A DNA stretch of 64,000 bases from Mycobacterium sp. OTB74. Its GTDB lineage: Bacteria > Actinomycetota > Actinomycetes > Mycobacteriales > Mycobacteriaceae. The translations under genes and the position numbers were made by a program. Each line of letters starts with the position of its first letter. The first letter of the stretch is position 1. The stretch lies in NCBI RefSeq assembly GCF_029892685.1, contig NZ_JARXVD010000018.1, forward strand, positions 1 through 64,000. The letters are read 5' to 3'. The notes under the pieces are model-generated. The model saw only the letters and a list, made by a program, of their open reading frames with translations, had not been told where the DNA came from and did not search any database. This document shows positions 1 through 8,984 of this stretch, piece by piece.

Positions 1-73
1 CCTCGTCGAACAACGCCTCCAGGCGCTCACCGGGGGACGCCTCGGTGGCCAAAGGTGTTGCGGTGGTGGACAT
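1..73 (-). CDS. N-terminus of a probable DUF222/HNH-endonuclease-family protein (partial)
   Basis: An ATG at position 73 opens a minus-strand reading frame that runs off the window start with 24 visible residues and no stop. It begins MSTTATPLATEASPGERLEA and continues LFDE. Actinobacterial DUF222/HNH proteins often open with a short variable stretch followed by a motif of the type ERLEALFDELAEL, so that family is my best guess from memory. No catalytic part is visible. The frame starts 98 bp downstream of the TopoM-like gene on the same strand. Another actinobacterial protein family remains possible. Confidence 0.4.
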   Translation of the reverse strand, partial: MSTTATPLATEASPGERLEALFDE

Positions 74-171
74 AACACCATCAAAGCAGAAGGGTCCGAC
101 AAGTTATGGGCCCCAACAATTCGGGGTTCGGACCGACGGTCAGGTCAGCGCACCTAATCGGGACACGCCCT

Positions 172-2325
172 CTAGCTCACCGCTTCTGCTGGCGTCACAT
201 CCGAACCCGAGCCCTTCACCGAAGCCTTCGCGCGCTTCTCGGCCCGCACTGCCCTCTTGCCTCGTACGAAGCCGGTGGGGGAGATCGACGCCGACAGCAA
301 TGCGTCCTCGCCATTAACGAACGGGTGGAATCCGACGCCCGCGCCACCACGGCCCTTAACCGGGATATCGGCGACTTCGGTTACTTTCCAACCCCTTTCG
401 GATGTCGACAGGATAGCTTCGCCGTTTTCACAGGTGATCGGCAGCGCAGCGATGACCTCGTCACCGGGGTCACCAGCCGTCAGCTTCACCCCGGCTACAC
501 CGTTGCCCGCCGCGCCCTGCGGATTCACCGCGGCGGGGTCGATGCGCAGAATCTTGCCGCGCCGCGTCACCAGCGCCAGGTGGTAGCCGGATGGCAGCAC
601 ACCGGAACGCAGGAGCCCGGTGATGTCAGGTGCCACCGGGATGTCGCGGGTCTTGAACGGCAGGCCGTTGCCGGTGGTGAACTTGACCCGTCCGTCGGTC
701 CACACCGCCCATCCAAGCCCCGAGGTGAGCAGTTCGCCGTGGCTGTCGGAGAACACCCCGCGATCATCAAGACGCCAGGAGGCGTTGACTTTTCGCTCCC
801 TGGGGCCGTCCTCGTCGGAACTCGATGCCGTGGGCGTGCCCTCGAAATCCAGCACCGTGCGACGGTCGAACTCTGGTCCTTTGAAGAGTTTCGCGGTCTC
901 CACGAGCTCGTTGTCGATCACTTTCCGGCGGGCATCCGGATTGGACACCAGCTCGGTCAGTTCGGCGAATTCGGCGTCGAGCTTTTCGGCTTCTTTCTGC
1001 AGTTCGATGACGTCGAGCCGGGTCAGCCGGCGAAGCTGCAGTCCCAGAACGTAATCCGCTTGTTCGGCGTCGATCTCGAACCGTTCCTGCAGTCCCTGAC
1101 GCGCCTCGTCAACGGTGTCGGAGCCTCTGATGACCGCCACGGCGGTGTCAATGTCGAGGTGGATTTTCATCAGGCCCGCCACCAGATGGCGGCGCGCGGT
1201 GACCTTCTCCAAGCGGTACTCGCTGCGGCGCACCACCACCGAATCGCGCAGATGCAGGAACGCGCTGATCAGCTCGCGCACCGACCACCAGCGCGGCACC
1301 CGGTCCTCATCAAGGGCGACCAGGCTGGCGGCGAACGTCGACTCCAGCGGGGTCAGGGCGAGCAGTTGGTCGCGGATGGTTTCGGCGCTGTGGCCGCGCT
1401 TGGCGGTGACGACGATGCGTAGTCCGTTGCGGCGGTCGGTCAGGTCGGACATGTCGGCGACACCGGACATTTCGCCGGACTCGACCAGCGCCCGGATCCG
1501 TTCCTGCACAGTGTTACTCGCGACACCGGGCGGCAGCTCGGTGATGACAACATTCTTCCCGTCGACCGACAAGGTGCCGCGAACGGTGAACGCACCGCGC
1601 CCGGTGGTGAGGTACTCCCGCATACCCGCCGTGCCGACCACCGTCGATCCGCAGCCCCAGTCGGGGCCGGGGATGAGTTTGGCCAACCTGTCGTCGGTCA
1701 TGTTCGGGGTTTTCAGCAGCGCCCGACACGCGGCCATGACCTCGCGCGGATTGTGTGCCGGCACCTTGGTGGCCCAGCCTTCCGCGATACCCACCGCGCC
1801 ATTGCACAGCAGCACCGGCCACTGCGCCGGCAGGATTGTCGGCTCGATCCACTCGCCGTCGAAGGTGGACACCATCGGTACCGCGTGGTTGTCGAGTTCG
1901 GCAGTGAGTGCCGCACCGGGCGCGGACAACCGCATCTCGGTGTAACGGTCAGCGGCGGGGATGTCGCCTTGAATACGGGGGAAAGCCCCTTGTCCGTCAA
2001 TGACTTTCACGCGCTGGAAATCGGCGGCCATCAGTGCGGCGGCCCCGTACATCGACGCGCCGCCGTGCGGGTGCAGGTTGCCGGTGACGGCCGAGCAGAC
2101 CTTGGACGACTTCTGCGGCTTGTTGCCGGGCAGCAGTTTCGAGTCGTGCATCTGGTAGAGCAGGCGGCGCTGGCCTGGCTTGAGCCCGTCGAACGCCGAC
2201 GGGATGGCGCGGTCGCTGACGCTGTAGAGCGCGAAGGTCAGCTGGTAGTGGTTCCAGTAGTCGTCGGCGCTCTGGTCGAGCACCAGGTCGGCGTTCTGTT
2301 CAGGTACGTCCAGGGTGGCGGTCAC
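172..2325 (-). CDS. GyrA/ParC-like subunit of a second type II topoisomerase (TopoM-like)
   Basis: Breakage-reunion subunit of a type IIA topoisomerase, 717 aa (about 78 kDa). The catalytic tyrosine is Tyr128 in AADRYTEMRL, preceded by a GLKPGQRRLLYQM winged-helix segment. It is shorter than a housekeeping GyrA (about 840 aa), and I see no clear GyrA-box in its C-terminal part, which ends in a basic tail. The quinolone-pocket loop reads HPHGGASMYG (residues 85-94), with Gly at the positions equivalent to GyrA Asp89 and Asp94. It lies 12 bp after the ATPase subunit, so the two are co-transcribed and should form one enzyme. M. smegmatis has an extra topoisomerase called TopoNM with subunits of similar size; orthology is inferred from recall. 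The housekeeping gyrA would lie elsewhere. Confidence 0.9.
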   Translation of the reverse strand: MTATLDVPEQNADLVLDQSADDYWNHYQLTFALYSVSDRAIPSAFDGLKPGQRRLLYQMHDSKLLPGNKPQKSSKVCSAVTGNLHPHGGASMYGAAALMAADFQRVKVIDGQGAFPRIQGDIPAADRYTEMRLSAPGAALTAELDNHAVPMVSTFDGEWIEPTILPAQWPVLLCNGAVGIAEGWATKVPAHNPREVMAACRALLKTPNMTDDRLAKLIPGPDWGCGSTVVGTAGMREYLTTGRGAFTVRGTLSVDGKNVVITELPPGVASNTVQERIRALVESGEMSGVADMSDLTDRRNGLRIVVTAKRGHSAETIRDQLLALTPLESTFAASLVALDEDRVPRWWSVRELISAFLHLRDSVVVRRSEYRLEKVTARRHLVAGLMKIHLDIDTAVAVIRGSDTVDEARQGLQERFEIDAEQADYVLGLQLRRLTRLDVIELQKEAEKLDAEFAELTELVSNPDARRKVIDNELVETAKLFKGPEFDRRTVLDFEGTPTASSSDEDGPRERKVNASWRLDDRGVFSDSHGELLTSGLGWAVWTDGRVKFTTGNGLPFKTRDIPVAPDITGLLRSGVLPSGYHLALVTRRGKILRIDPAAVNPQGAAGNGVAGVKLTAGDPGDEVIAALPITCENGEAILSTSERGWKVTEVADIPVKGRGGAGVGFHPFVNGEDALLSASISPTGFVRGKRAVRAEKRAKASVKGSGSDVTPAEAVS

Positions 2326-2337
2326 AGTTGATTCTTC

Positions 2338-4371
2338 CTAATCCAGGTCCAGCGCGGAGGTGTCGACGAGCGCGGCGACATCTGCCATCCACGTACGCCG
2401 GCCCTCGGGTGGCCCGCCAAACAGGGTGTGGTGCAACTTCTTCTCAGCGTCATCGAGATGCACGCGAATCACGGTGCGCCGCTGCGGATCCAGCACGGTG
2501 TTCCAGAAGTCGTCGGCATCCATCTCACCGAGACCCTTGTTGCGCTGCACCTCGACCTTGCGCTTGGACCTGGTCTTCAACTCGGCCACGGCGGCGTCGC
2601 GCTCGGACTCGTCCTGACAGTAAATCCGCTCCTGTCCGTCCTTGACGACGAACAGCGGCGGCAGCGTCACGTAGACCATGCCGGCTTCGACCAGCGGCCG
2701 GTAGAAGTCCAGGAACATCGAGATCAGGCTCGAGTTGATGTTGCCGCCGTCGGGGTCGGCGTCGGACGCGAACAGAATCCGGTCGTAGCGGCACAGCTCG
2801 GGGTCGCAGCTGTCGCGCAGCCCGCAGCCCAGGATGCGTTCGATGGAATCGAACTCGTCCTTGACCCGTGCCTTGCTCACGGTGAACCCATAGACGTTGG
2901 GCGGCTTACCTTTCAGCGGGAAGGCTGCCTGGAAGGTGGCATCGCGCGCCGCTTTGATGGTGCCCAGGGCGGAATCGCCCTCACACAGGAACAGTTCGGC
3001 ACCTGAACCGCGGCCGGTTTCCCGGCTGGGCAGCAGCTTCGGTGGTAGCGACAGATTGGTGCCCAGCCCTTTCGCCTTCGAGGCCGCGCGGGACCGGGCC
3101 TTGGCGCCCTCGGCGCTGCGTCGTGCCCGGGCCGCCTCCAGCGCCAGCTTGGTCCACAGTGAGACCGTGTCGGTGTTGGCGGGGTTGGCCGCCCAGATGG
3201 TGACGCTGCGTGCCACATCCGGGGCCATGGCCACATTCAGTGACCGCGACGACACCGCGGTCTTGGCCTGGGAGTCCCATCCCACGTCTGGTGCACGGGT
3301 GTCCACGGCCAGCGCGGTGACCGCGGCGAAATCCTGTGGCTCCGGGCCGTCCTCACCTTTGGCCAGACCCAGGTCGCGGATCCGGGACGCGCGATCGGCC
3401 AATGCTTCGGACAACCCCTTCACCGCGGCCGTCAGGTGTGATCCGCCGCCAGGGGTGCGCACGGTGTTGCAGAAGGCGGCCACCGTCGTGGGTTCGGCCG
3501 GCCCGGCGGTCAACGACCACCGGAACGGGGTAGGGCCGCGCCCGGTGGTGTATTCACCGCGGCCCTCGACGACGGCACGGACAGCGGGCAGGGGGGTGCC
3601 GGCCGCGGTACACATGAGGTCCAGCAATGCCTCGGTGCCCCACGGGCCGTTGAACGGTTCCAGCACGGCGGGTGGAACTTCCTCGCCAGGCCAGCCTTCG
3701 TCGACCACGACCAGCTGCACACCCGGCGACATCCGAGCTGCGGCGTGTGCCCGTAGCAGGACCTCGCCAACGTCGACACTGGAATCCGGCACCACGGCCG
3801 GGTCGAACAGGATGCGCACTGTGGTGCCGTGCGCATCGGGCTTGCGGTTGCCCGTGCCGCGCAATTTCTGCGTGTCGGCGCGGGTGAACTCGGCGTCGGG
3901 GTCGAAGTCTTTGCCCTCGAACGTGCCGGGGTAGCCATGACCGAAACTCTGCAGGTAGGTCTTTCCGACGCGGCGCACGGTCACATCGGTGCGCGCGGAG
4001 ATGAACACTGCGGCAGCGGCGCCAATGCCGTTCAGGCCCGCGCCGGTGCTGGCAGCATCGGAATGCGCCGAGAACTTGCCACCCGCACGCGCGGTGCCGA
4101 GTGTCTTGACGATGCCGTTCTTCCCGGTGACGGGGTCGGAGTCGATGGGCAGGCCGCGGCCGTCGTCCGCGACGCTGACCGACCCGTCGGCGTGCAGGGT
4201 GATCGTCACGGTGGACCCGCCGTGGCTGGGGTCGGCGACCTCCTCGACCGCATTGTCCACGAGCTCGCGCAATGCGGTGTTGAGCACGTCCAGGCCCAGG
4301 TTCACCGCCGGCCGCAGGCGGGTGTGCTGGACATCGTCGAGTTCGGTGATGTCTGCAGCGTTGTAGCTCAC
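2338..4371 (-). CDS. GyrB/ParE-like ATPase subunit of a second type II topoisomerase (TopoN-like)
   Basis: ATPase and TOPRIM subunit, 677 aa. The GHKL ATPase signature is clear: ELVDN (catalytic Glu36, Asn40), DDGRG (69-73) and the lid TGAGLNGIG (109-117). The TOPRIM domain has EGDSA near residue 462 and DADPDGGN near 535 for Mg2+ binding. Start is GTG at 4371 with GGAAAGGACC as ribosome-binding site. First gene of a two-gene operon with the GyrA-like partner 12 bp downstream. Function: ATP-driven strand passage with that partner; whether it relaxes, decatenates or supercoils cannot be read from sequence. A TopoN-type enzyme described in M. smegmatis was reported to be atypical, with positive supercoiling activity (recalled). 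Confidence 0.9.
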   Translation of the reverse strand: MSYNAADITELDDVQHTRLRPAVNLGLDVLNTALRELVDNAVEEVADPSHGGSTVTITLHADGSVSVADDGRGLPIDSDPVTGKNGIVKTLGTARAGGKFSAHSDAASTGAGLNGIGAAAAVFISARTDVTVRRVGKTYLQSFGHGYPGTFEGKDFDPDAEFTRADTQKLRGTGNRKPDAHGTTVRILFDPAVVPDSSVDVGEVLLRAHAAARMSPGVQLVVVDEGWPGEEVPPAVLEPFNGPWGTEALLDLMCTAAGTPLPAVRAVVEGRGEYTTGRGPTPFRWSLTAGPAEPTTVAAFCNTVRTPGGGSHLTAAVKGLSEALADRASRIRDLGLAKGEDGPEPQDFAAVTALAVDTRAPDVGWDSQAKTAVSSRSLNVAMAPDVARSVTIWAANPANTDTVSLWTKLALEAARARRSAEGAKARSRAASKAKGLGTNLSLPPKLLPSRETGRGSGAELFLCEGDSALGTIKAARDATFQAAFPLKGKPPNVYGFTVSKARVKDEFDSIERILGCGLRDSCDPELCRYDRILFASDADPDGGNINSSLISMFLDFYRPLVEAGMVYVTLPPLFVVKDGQERIYCQDESERDAAVAELKTRSKRKVEVQRNKGLGEMDADDFWNTVLDPQRRTVIRVHLDDAEKKLHHTLFGGPPEGRRTWMADVAALVDTSALDLD

Positions 4372-4482
4372 TGCTGGTCCTTTCCATCAGCGCCGGGACG
4401 GGACGACCGTAGCCCCAATACGGGGTGTGCCGCAGGAATGGTAGGCCTCTGATCCGACACCGTTGCCGATCTGGGCGTCAGT

Positions 4483-4505
4483 TTGTCGGTGGGCTGCGCC
4501 ACGAT
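4483..4505 (+). promoter_or_regulatory. PafBC-type DNA-damage promoter element ahead of the YcaQ-like gene
   Basis: TTGTCGGTG (4483-4491), eight bases, then CACGAT (4500-4505). The known mycobacterial RecA/LexA-independent damage promoter (RecA-NDp, bound by PafBC) is TTGTCRGTG-N8-TANNNT. The upstream block is exact and the spacing exact; the -10 has C for T at its first base. The GTG start follows after six bases, so the mRNA would be leaderless. The same block occurs upstream of recA and the ChiZ-like gene in this window. Confidence 0.6.
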
Positions 4506-4511
4506 GTAAGG

Positions 4512-5711
4512 GTGGCAACACTCACCACAGCGCAGGCCCGTCGCATCGCCGTCGCCGCCCAGGGTTTTCACGAGCCCAAGCCGTCCGGCCCGGTCACCCG
4601 GTCGCACCTGAAACGGCTGATGTCCAGAATACAAGTGCTGCAATTAGATTCGGTTTCGGTTGCGGTTCGGGCCCATTACGCGCCGGTGTTCAGCCGGCTC
4701 GGGGTCTATGACCGGGACGTGCTTGACGGCCTGGTCTGGAGCCATACGACCCGTTCGCCGCGCCAGTTCATCGAGTACTGGGCTCATGAGGCCGCATTGC
4801 TCCCGGTCGATGACTGGCCGCTGCTGCGATGGCGCATGCGGGAATACACCCATGGGCGCTGGGGTACCGAAATCGTGCGGCGCAACGGCGAACTGGCGGA
4901 AAAGATCGTCGCTGCAGTGGCGGAACTGGGGCCGTCGACGGCCGGCCAGATTGAGGCCCACTTGGAGGCAGAGCCGCGTGGCGCGAAAGGTCCTTGGTGG
5001 GGACGCAGCGACACCAAATGGGTGGCCGAGGCGTTGTGGTCGTCGGGGACGCTGACCACCGCCACCCGCGTCGGGTTCGCCCGGCATTACGACTTGGTCG
5101 AGCGGGTGCTCCCGGCCGACGTGCTGGCCCGTGAGGTCTCTGACGAGGAGGCGGTGCGGCAGTTGGTGCTCAAGGCCGCCGGGGCGTTGGGCGTGGGTAC
5201 CGAGGCCGATATTCGGGACTACTTCCGGCTCGGTGCCAAGCAGGTCAAGCCGGCGCTCGCCACCTTGGTGGCGGAGGGGGAGTTGGAACCCGTCACGATC
5301 GACGGCACCGCGGCATATCTGCGAGCCGGACAGAAGATTCCGCGTACCGACCGGGGCACAGCGCTGCTGTGCCCGTTCGACCCGTTGATCTTTTTCCGGC
5401 CGCGGGTGGAACGGCTGTTCGGCTTCCGCTATCGCATCGAGATCTACACCCCGGCGCCCAAACGCGAATTCGGTTATTACGTCTGGCCTTTCCTGCTTGA
5501 CGGGCAACTCGTGGGCCGGGTTGACCTCAAGCGCACCGACGACGCGCTGCACGTCGTCGGTGCGTTCAGTGAGGACAGTCACAATCGGACGCGGGTAGCG
5601 GCGGCGCTTGCCGTCGAGCTGCGGTCGATGGCGGCCTGGCTGGGGGTTGGCGGTGTGACGGTCGGTGATCGCGGGGGTCTTGCGGCCGCGCTGCGCCGAG
5701 GGCTCGGCTAA
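4512..5711 (+). CDS. Winged-helix DNA glycosylase, YcaQ/AlkZ (HTH_42) family
   Basis: 399 aa. The family (E. coli YcaQ, Streptomyces AlkZ) excises bases from interstrand crosslinks or alkylated DNA using a Q-x-D/Q motif in the first winged helix. Here LQLDSV supplies Gln44 and Asp46, the QxD form seen in YcaQ rather than the QxQ of AlkZ. Further family-like segments are WSHTTRSPRQFIEYWAHEA and CPFDPLIFFRPRVERLFGF. I chose GTG 4512 because it sits six bases after a -10-like hexamer and begins a family-like helix (VATLTTAQARR); an upstream in-frame ATG at 4425 would add an unlikely Arg-rich leader. The damage-type promoter fits a repair role. It converges on the next gene with stop codons overlapping. 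Confidence 0.82.
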   Translation: MATLTTAQARRIAVAAQGFHEPKPSGPVTRSHLKRLMSRIQVLQLDSVSVAVRAHYAPVFSRLGVYDRDVLDGLVWSHTTRSPRQFIEYWAHEAALLPVDDWPLLRWRMREYTHGRWGTEIVRRNGELAEKIVAAVAELGPSTAGQIEAHLEAEPRGAKGPWWGRSDTKWVAEALWSSGTLTTATRVGFARHYDLVERVLPADVLAREVSDEEAVRQLVLKAAGALGVGTEADIRDYFRLGAKQVKPALATLVAEGELEPVTIDGTAAYLRAGQKIPRTDRGTALLCPFDPLIFFRPRVERLFGFRYRIEIYTPAPKREFGYYVWPFLLDGQLVGRVDLKRTDDALHVVGAFSEDSHNRTRVAAALAVELRSMAAWLGVGGVTVGDRGGLAAALRRGLG

Positions 5712-6079
5712 CTTATTGCCGCCCAGAATGGATCGACAACGGCATTCAACCTCTCATCGCGCGTCGACTTGGTCAGTTCGCGCCGCGATCTCGGGCTCGC
5801 CATCAGCTGCAGTGTTCGGACACAGATGTCGGTTGAGGTGAAGGTGTCAGGGGAACTGATACGCCGGTAGGAGGTCTCGCCATGGCGCTTTTCCGCGGAG
5901 ATGATCCGGCCGTCCGGGCTGAACACGATCTCGAGCTCGGTCACCAGCCCGGCCGCGCTCAACAACGGGTGCTCCCAGATGACGGTTTGCAGATCGCCGT
6001 TGGGTCCGCTGTCGAAGATCAGGTCCCAGTCCTTCTCGTTCGCACGTTCGTACACCAGATCTATTACGCGATAGCTCAT
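5708..6079 (-). CDS. Hypothetical protein, 123 aa
   Basis: Starts MSYRVIDLVYERANEKDW, with a good ribosome-binding site (AGGAAG, six bases before ATG 6079). No signal peptide, membrane segment or known motif. The first 80 residues look like alternating beta strands (FDSGPNGDLQTVIWEHP; LVTELEIVFSPDGRIISAEKRHG), and the C-terminal third is basic (SPRSRRELTKSTRDERL). Its stop overlaps the stop of the convergent glycosylase gene by 2 bp. I do not recognise the family. Codon use and composition look genuine. Confidence 0.65.
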   Translation of the reverse strand: MSYRVIDLVYERANEKDWDLIFDSGPNGDLQTVIWEHPLLSAAGLVTELEIVFSPDGRIISAEKRHGETSYRRISSPDTFTSTDICVRTLQLMASPRSRRELTKSTRDERLNAVVDPFWAAIS

Positions 6080-6545
6080 TTCGTTCTTCCTAAGTCAGGC
6101 AACTGGGCTCGAGGTGGGTCTCCCCGTCGGGTCAAGCGTCTCCGAACGGGCGCCCGGAGTCTGTCCACCGATCGGCCGTTACCGGGATGAACCGTATGTC
6201 CGCCGATCGGGGGACCGCTGTCATCGCTAGCGCTGAACCAGCGCTATGGACTGCCGACAAACGGCTGGCGAAATCGTCGGCACTGCCATGTTTGGTGGAG
6301 ATTTGTCCAGGCGGTTGGCAAGGACGACTCGGAGAGGTCTGGCGCTCTGTCCGCATCTGGCGATCGAAGCGTTGGGCGCGGGAGCAGATGGAGTTCCTGG
6401 CGCCCACTCATGCTGAAGCTGCGCGGTCGACAGGCCAGGGGTCCGGCGATGGCTGAGACCTCAGTCCCAGGCCCTGCGCAAGGTTTACGTCTGCACTACT
6501 GATCGCTGTCACGGTACGCAGAGCACATCGCACGCTTCGCGGCCC
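6080..6545. other. 466-bp stretch without a supported gene
   Basis: Lies between the hypothetical gene's start and the end of the permease gene. Two opposing frames of about 90 codons cover 6132-6456, but neither has a ribosome-binding site, a recognisable domain or convincing composition. It should contain the promoter of the hypothetical gene; I see no clear -10 or terminator. Confidence 0.5.
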
Positions 6546-7937
6546 CTAGACCCCGGTCACCTGAGGTGTCCCGCGGCCCCGGAACACGTTGACGCCGAAC
6601 ACGATTGCACCGATCACCAACCACACGATGCCGCCGATCTTGGCCAGCATGTCGGCGTGGATCAGCACGTAGCCGATGATCAGGAAGCCGATCACCGGGA
6701 CCACCAGGTGCAGCAGGTAATTCTTCGACTTCTGCCGCACCAGGTAGTACCAGATCACCGAGATGTGCAGCAGGCAGAATCCGAACAGGGCACCGAAGTT
6801 CACCAGCGATGAGATCAACCCGATCTGACCCACGAAGAACAGGACCAGCGCCAGACTCAGCACGCTGACCACCAGGATCGCCGCGATGGGCACCTGGCGC
6901 GAGCTGATCTTGGACAGGAATGCCGGCAACTGGCGGTCGCGGCTCATCGAATACAGCAGCCGGCTGGTGGCTGCCTGGGCGGCCATCGCGTTGGCGAAGC
7001 CGACGGCCAGCACGTTGACCACGAAGAACGCGTTCATCCATCCGGTGCTCGATGCCGCACGGACAAGTTCGAAGAATGCGTTACCAGCCTCGTCATCGTT
7101 GAACGAGGCCCGGCCACCGGCGAGCAGGCTGGCCAGCCAGGTCTGGGCGATGAACAGAGATGCGACCGTGAACAGCGCGATGATCATGGCCCGCCCGGCG
7201 GGATTGCGCTTTCCGGTGGACTCCTCCGCCATGGTCGAAATGCCATCGAAGCCAAGGAAACTCAGCACGGCGATGGACAGTGCGGATGCGATCAACGGCG
7301 CGGTGACCACGTCGGGGTTCCAGATCGGCAAGGTGCTCCAGCCCACGTGCGGCAGGGTCTGACCGTTGATGGCGCGCACCGCGATGACGACGAACACCAC
7401 CAGGAACACCATCTCGAGGGCCAGGAACAGCCGGTTCACGATCTTCAGCGATCCGACCCCGAGCAGGTTGATGACGGTGTTGACCACCACGAACACCACG
7501 GCCCACAACCAACGCGGGGTACCGGGGAAGAGTCCGACCATGGACTCTGCGGCGAACACGTAGAGCAGGGTCGGGATCAGCAGATAGTCCAGCAGGATGG
7601 TCCAGCCGGCGAAGAAACCGAGGCCGGGGTGGATACCGCGGCCCACGTAGGCAAACACCGAGCCGGCCAGCGGGAACGACTTGGCCATCTGGGAGTACGC
7701 CAGCGCGGTGAACACCATGGCGATCAAGCCGATGAGGTAGACCAGCGGCACCATGCCCGAGGCGCTGTTGTAGACGGTGCCGAAGATAGTCCACGGTGCG
7801 ATGGGCACCATGAAGACCAGGCCGTAGACGACCAGATCGGCGGTGGATACGGAACGGTTGAGTTCCTGTGCGTATCCGAATGATTCGAGGCTGCGCTGGC
7901 CCTCACCGGTGGTGAGGTGGGTGGCAGTGGTGGCCAT
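6546..7937 (-). CDS. APC-superfamily amino-acid/polyamine permease
   Basis: 463 aa with about twelve hydrophobic segments, beginning after a soluble N-terminus with LVVYGLVFMVPIAPWTIFG. Further cues are an APC-like first helix, SFLGFDGISTMAEESTGK in the middle (the APC pattern FxGFDxxxxxAEE) and glycine-rich GWTILLDYLLIP. Role: proton-coupled uptake of an amino acid or amine across the cytoplasmic membrane; the substrate is not readable. ATG 7937 has AGGACACCT just upstream. It is the second gene of a unit with the alpha/beta hydrolase, 28 bp apart, probably under the divergent GntR regulator. Confidence 0.88.
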   Translation of the reverse strand: MATTATHLTTGEGQRSLESFGYAQELNRSVSTADLVVYGLVFMVPIAPWTIFGTVYNSASGMVPLVYLIGLIAMVFTALAYSQMAKSFPLAGSVFAYVGRGIHPGLGFFAGWTILLDYLLIPTLLYVFAAESMVGLFPGTPRWLWAVVFVVVNTVINLLGVGSLKIVNRLFLALEMVFLVVFVVIAVRAINGQTLPHVGWSTLPIWNPDVVTAPLIASALSIAVLSFLGFDGISTMAEESTGKRNPAGRAMIIALFTVASLFIAQTWLASLLAGGRASFNDDEAGNAFFELVRAASSTGWMNAFFVVNVLAVGFANAMAAQAATSRLLYSMSRDRQLPAFLSKISSRQVPIAAILVVSVLSLALVLFFVGQIGLISSLVNFGALFGFCLLHISVIWYYLVRQKSKNYLLHLVVPVIGFLIIGYVLIHADMLAKIGGIVWLVIGAIVFGVNVFRGRGTPQVTGV

Positions 7938-7965
7938 AGGTGTCCTGTCAGGTGAGGTCGGCTGG

Positions 7966-8892
7966 TCAGACCCGGGCGACGGCCGGATCGTACTGGGCGA
8001 GGAAATCTGCGATCACGGCGCGGAACTCCTGGGGCTTCTCCAGGTGCGTGCAGTGACTGGTATCGGGGAACACGTGACTACGAACATCGGAGATGTTGTC
8101 GACATAGGGCTGCCACGTGGCAGGGGTGGCCTCGTCGAACTCGCCGGCAACCACCAGCACCGGTGCGGTGATCGAGGAGAGCCGCTCGACAATCGTCCAG
8201 TCGCGCAGCGACCCGATCACGTGAAACTCGTTGGGGCCGTTCATGGTGTGGTAGACGGTGGGGTCGGCCTCCACCTGGGCTTCGCTGTCGATGAAGTCCT
8301 GCGGCGTCGGCACCACGCGGCACACGTGTCGGCGATAGAACTCCATGGTCGCGGCCAGGTACTCGGTGGCTTTGACGGTGCCGCCGGTCTCGTGACGTCG
8401 CAGTGCGGCCTGGGTGTCGGCGGGCAGCTGAGCGCGCAGTTCGGCGGCGCCCTCGACCCACAACTGCATGGAGGCGGGGGAGTTGCATATCGACAGCGAT
8501 GTGAGCCCTACGGGCCGGCGGACGGCGATCTCGGCGCCCAGCATGCCGCCCCATGATTGGCCCAAAACGTGGTACTGCTCGATGCCCAGCGCCGCGCGAA
8601 CCGTGTGGAACTCGTCGACGAACAGCTGCGGTGTCCAGAAGCCGGCGGGGGCATCGGGCAAGTGGCTGCTGTTGCCACAGCCGATCTGGTCGTAGTGGAT
8701 GACAGTGCGTCCGGTCTCCTGTGCCAGCTCAGCGATGTTGGCGACGTAGTTGTGCGCCATCCCAGGCCCACCGTGCAGGACGAACAGCGGAAGCGCGCCC
8801 GGCCGGGGCGTTTCGGGCGTGGTGATCTGAACCCAGGTCTGGTGGTCGCCGAACCTGACGGTGGTGGTCGTGCGTGGCATGATGGCCAGCAT
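7966..8892 (-). CDS. Proline iminopeptidase-family alpha/beta hydrolase
   Basis: 308 aa. Signatures are HGGPG (40-44, oxyanion hole), GQSWGG with nucleophile Ser113, an acid in AGEFDEATP near 249 and the catalytic His in DTSHCTHLE near 280. The family removes N-terminal proline or hydrolyses related amides and esters in the cytoplasm. Paired with an amino-acid permease, it suggests scavenging of a peptide or amino-acid derivative. Start may be ATG 8892 or ATG 8880 (MPRTTTTVRFG); neither has a strong ribosome-binding site. A perfect inverted repeat begins 9 bp upstream of 8892, so the divergent GntR protein probably controls it. Confidence 0.85.
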   Translation of the reverse strand: MLAIMPRTTTTVRFGDHQTWVQITTPETPRPGALPLFVLHGGPGMAHNYVANIAELAQETGRTVIHYDQIGCGNSSHLPDAPAGFWTPQLFVDEFHTVRAALGIEQYHVLGQSWGGMLGAEIAVRRPVGLTSLSICNSPASMQLWVEGAAELRAQLPADTQAALRRHETGGTVKATEYLAATMEFYRRHVCRVVPTPQDFIDSEAQVEADPTVYHTMNGPNEFHVIGSLRDWTIVERLSSITAPVLVVAGEFDEATPATWQPYVDNISDVRSHVFPDTSHCTHLEKPQEFRAVIADFLAQYDPAVARV

Positions 8893-8900
8893 GAGACATT

Positions 8901-8923
8901 AATGGTCTCTTTACAAGACCATT
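8901..8923. promoter_or_regulatory. Inverted repeat, probable GntR/FadR-type operator
   Basis: AATGGTCT (8901-8908), seven bases, AGACCATT (8916-8923): a perfect 8-bp dyad. The TGGTC...GACCA core resembles FadR-subfamily operators. It sits in the short divergent region between the hydrolase and the GntR gene, against the hydrolase start, where bound repressor would block transcription both ways. Confidence 0.65.
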
Positions 8924-8984
8924 GACGTCTATTGTTAACGATCGCGTCGATTTTGTGTGAGATGCGAGGGAGAGGCGGCCGACA

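Noticed and set aside
106..1422. 438-codon plus-strand frame over the topoisomerase gene
   Set aside because: Arg/His/Gln-rich noise composition; the minus strand encodes the intact GyrA-like protein.
6132..6456. Small genes on either strand in the 6.1-6.5 kb gap
   Set aside because: Neither frame has a ribosome-binding site, conserved motif or coding-like composition.
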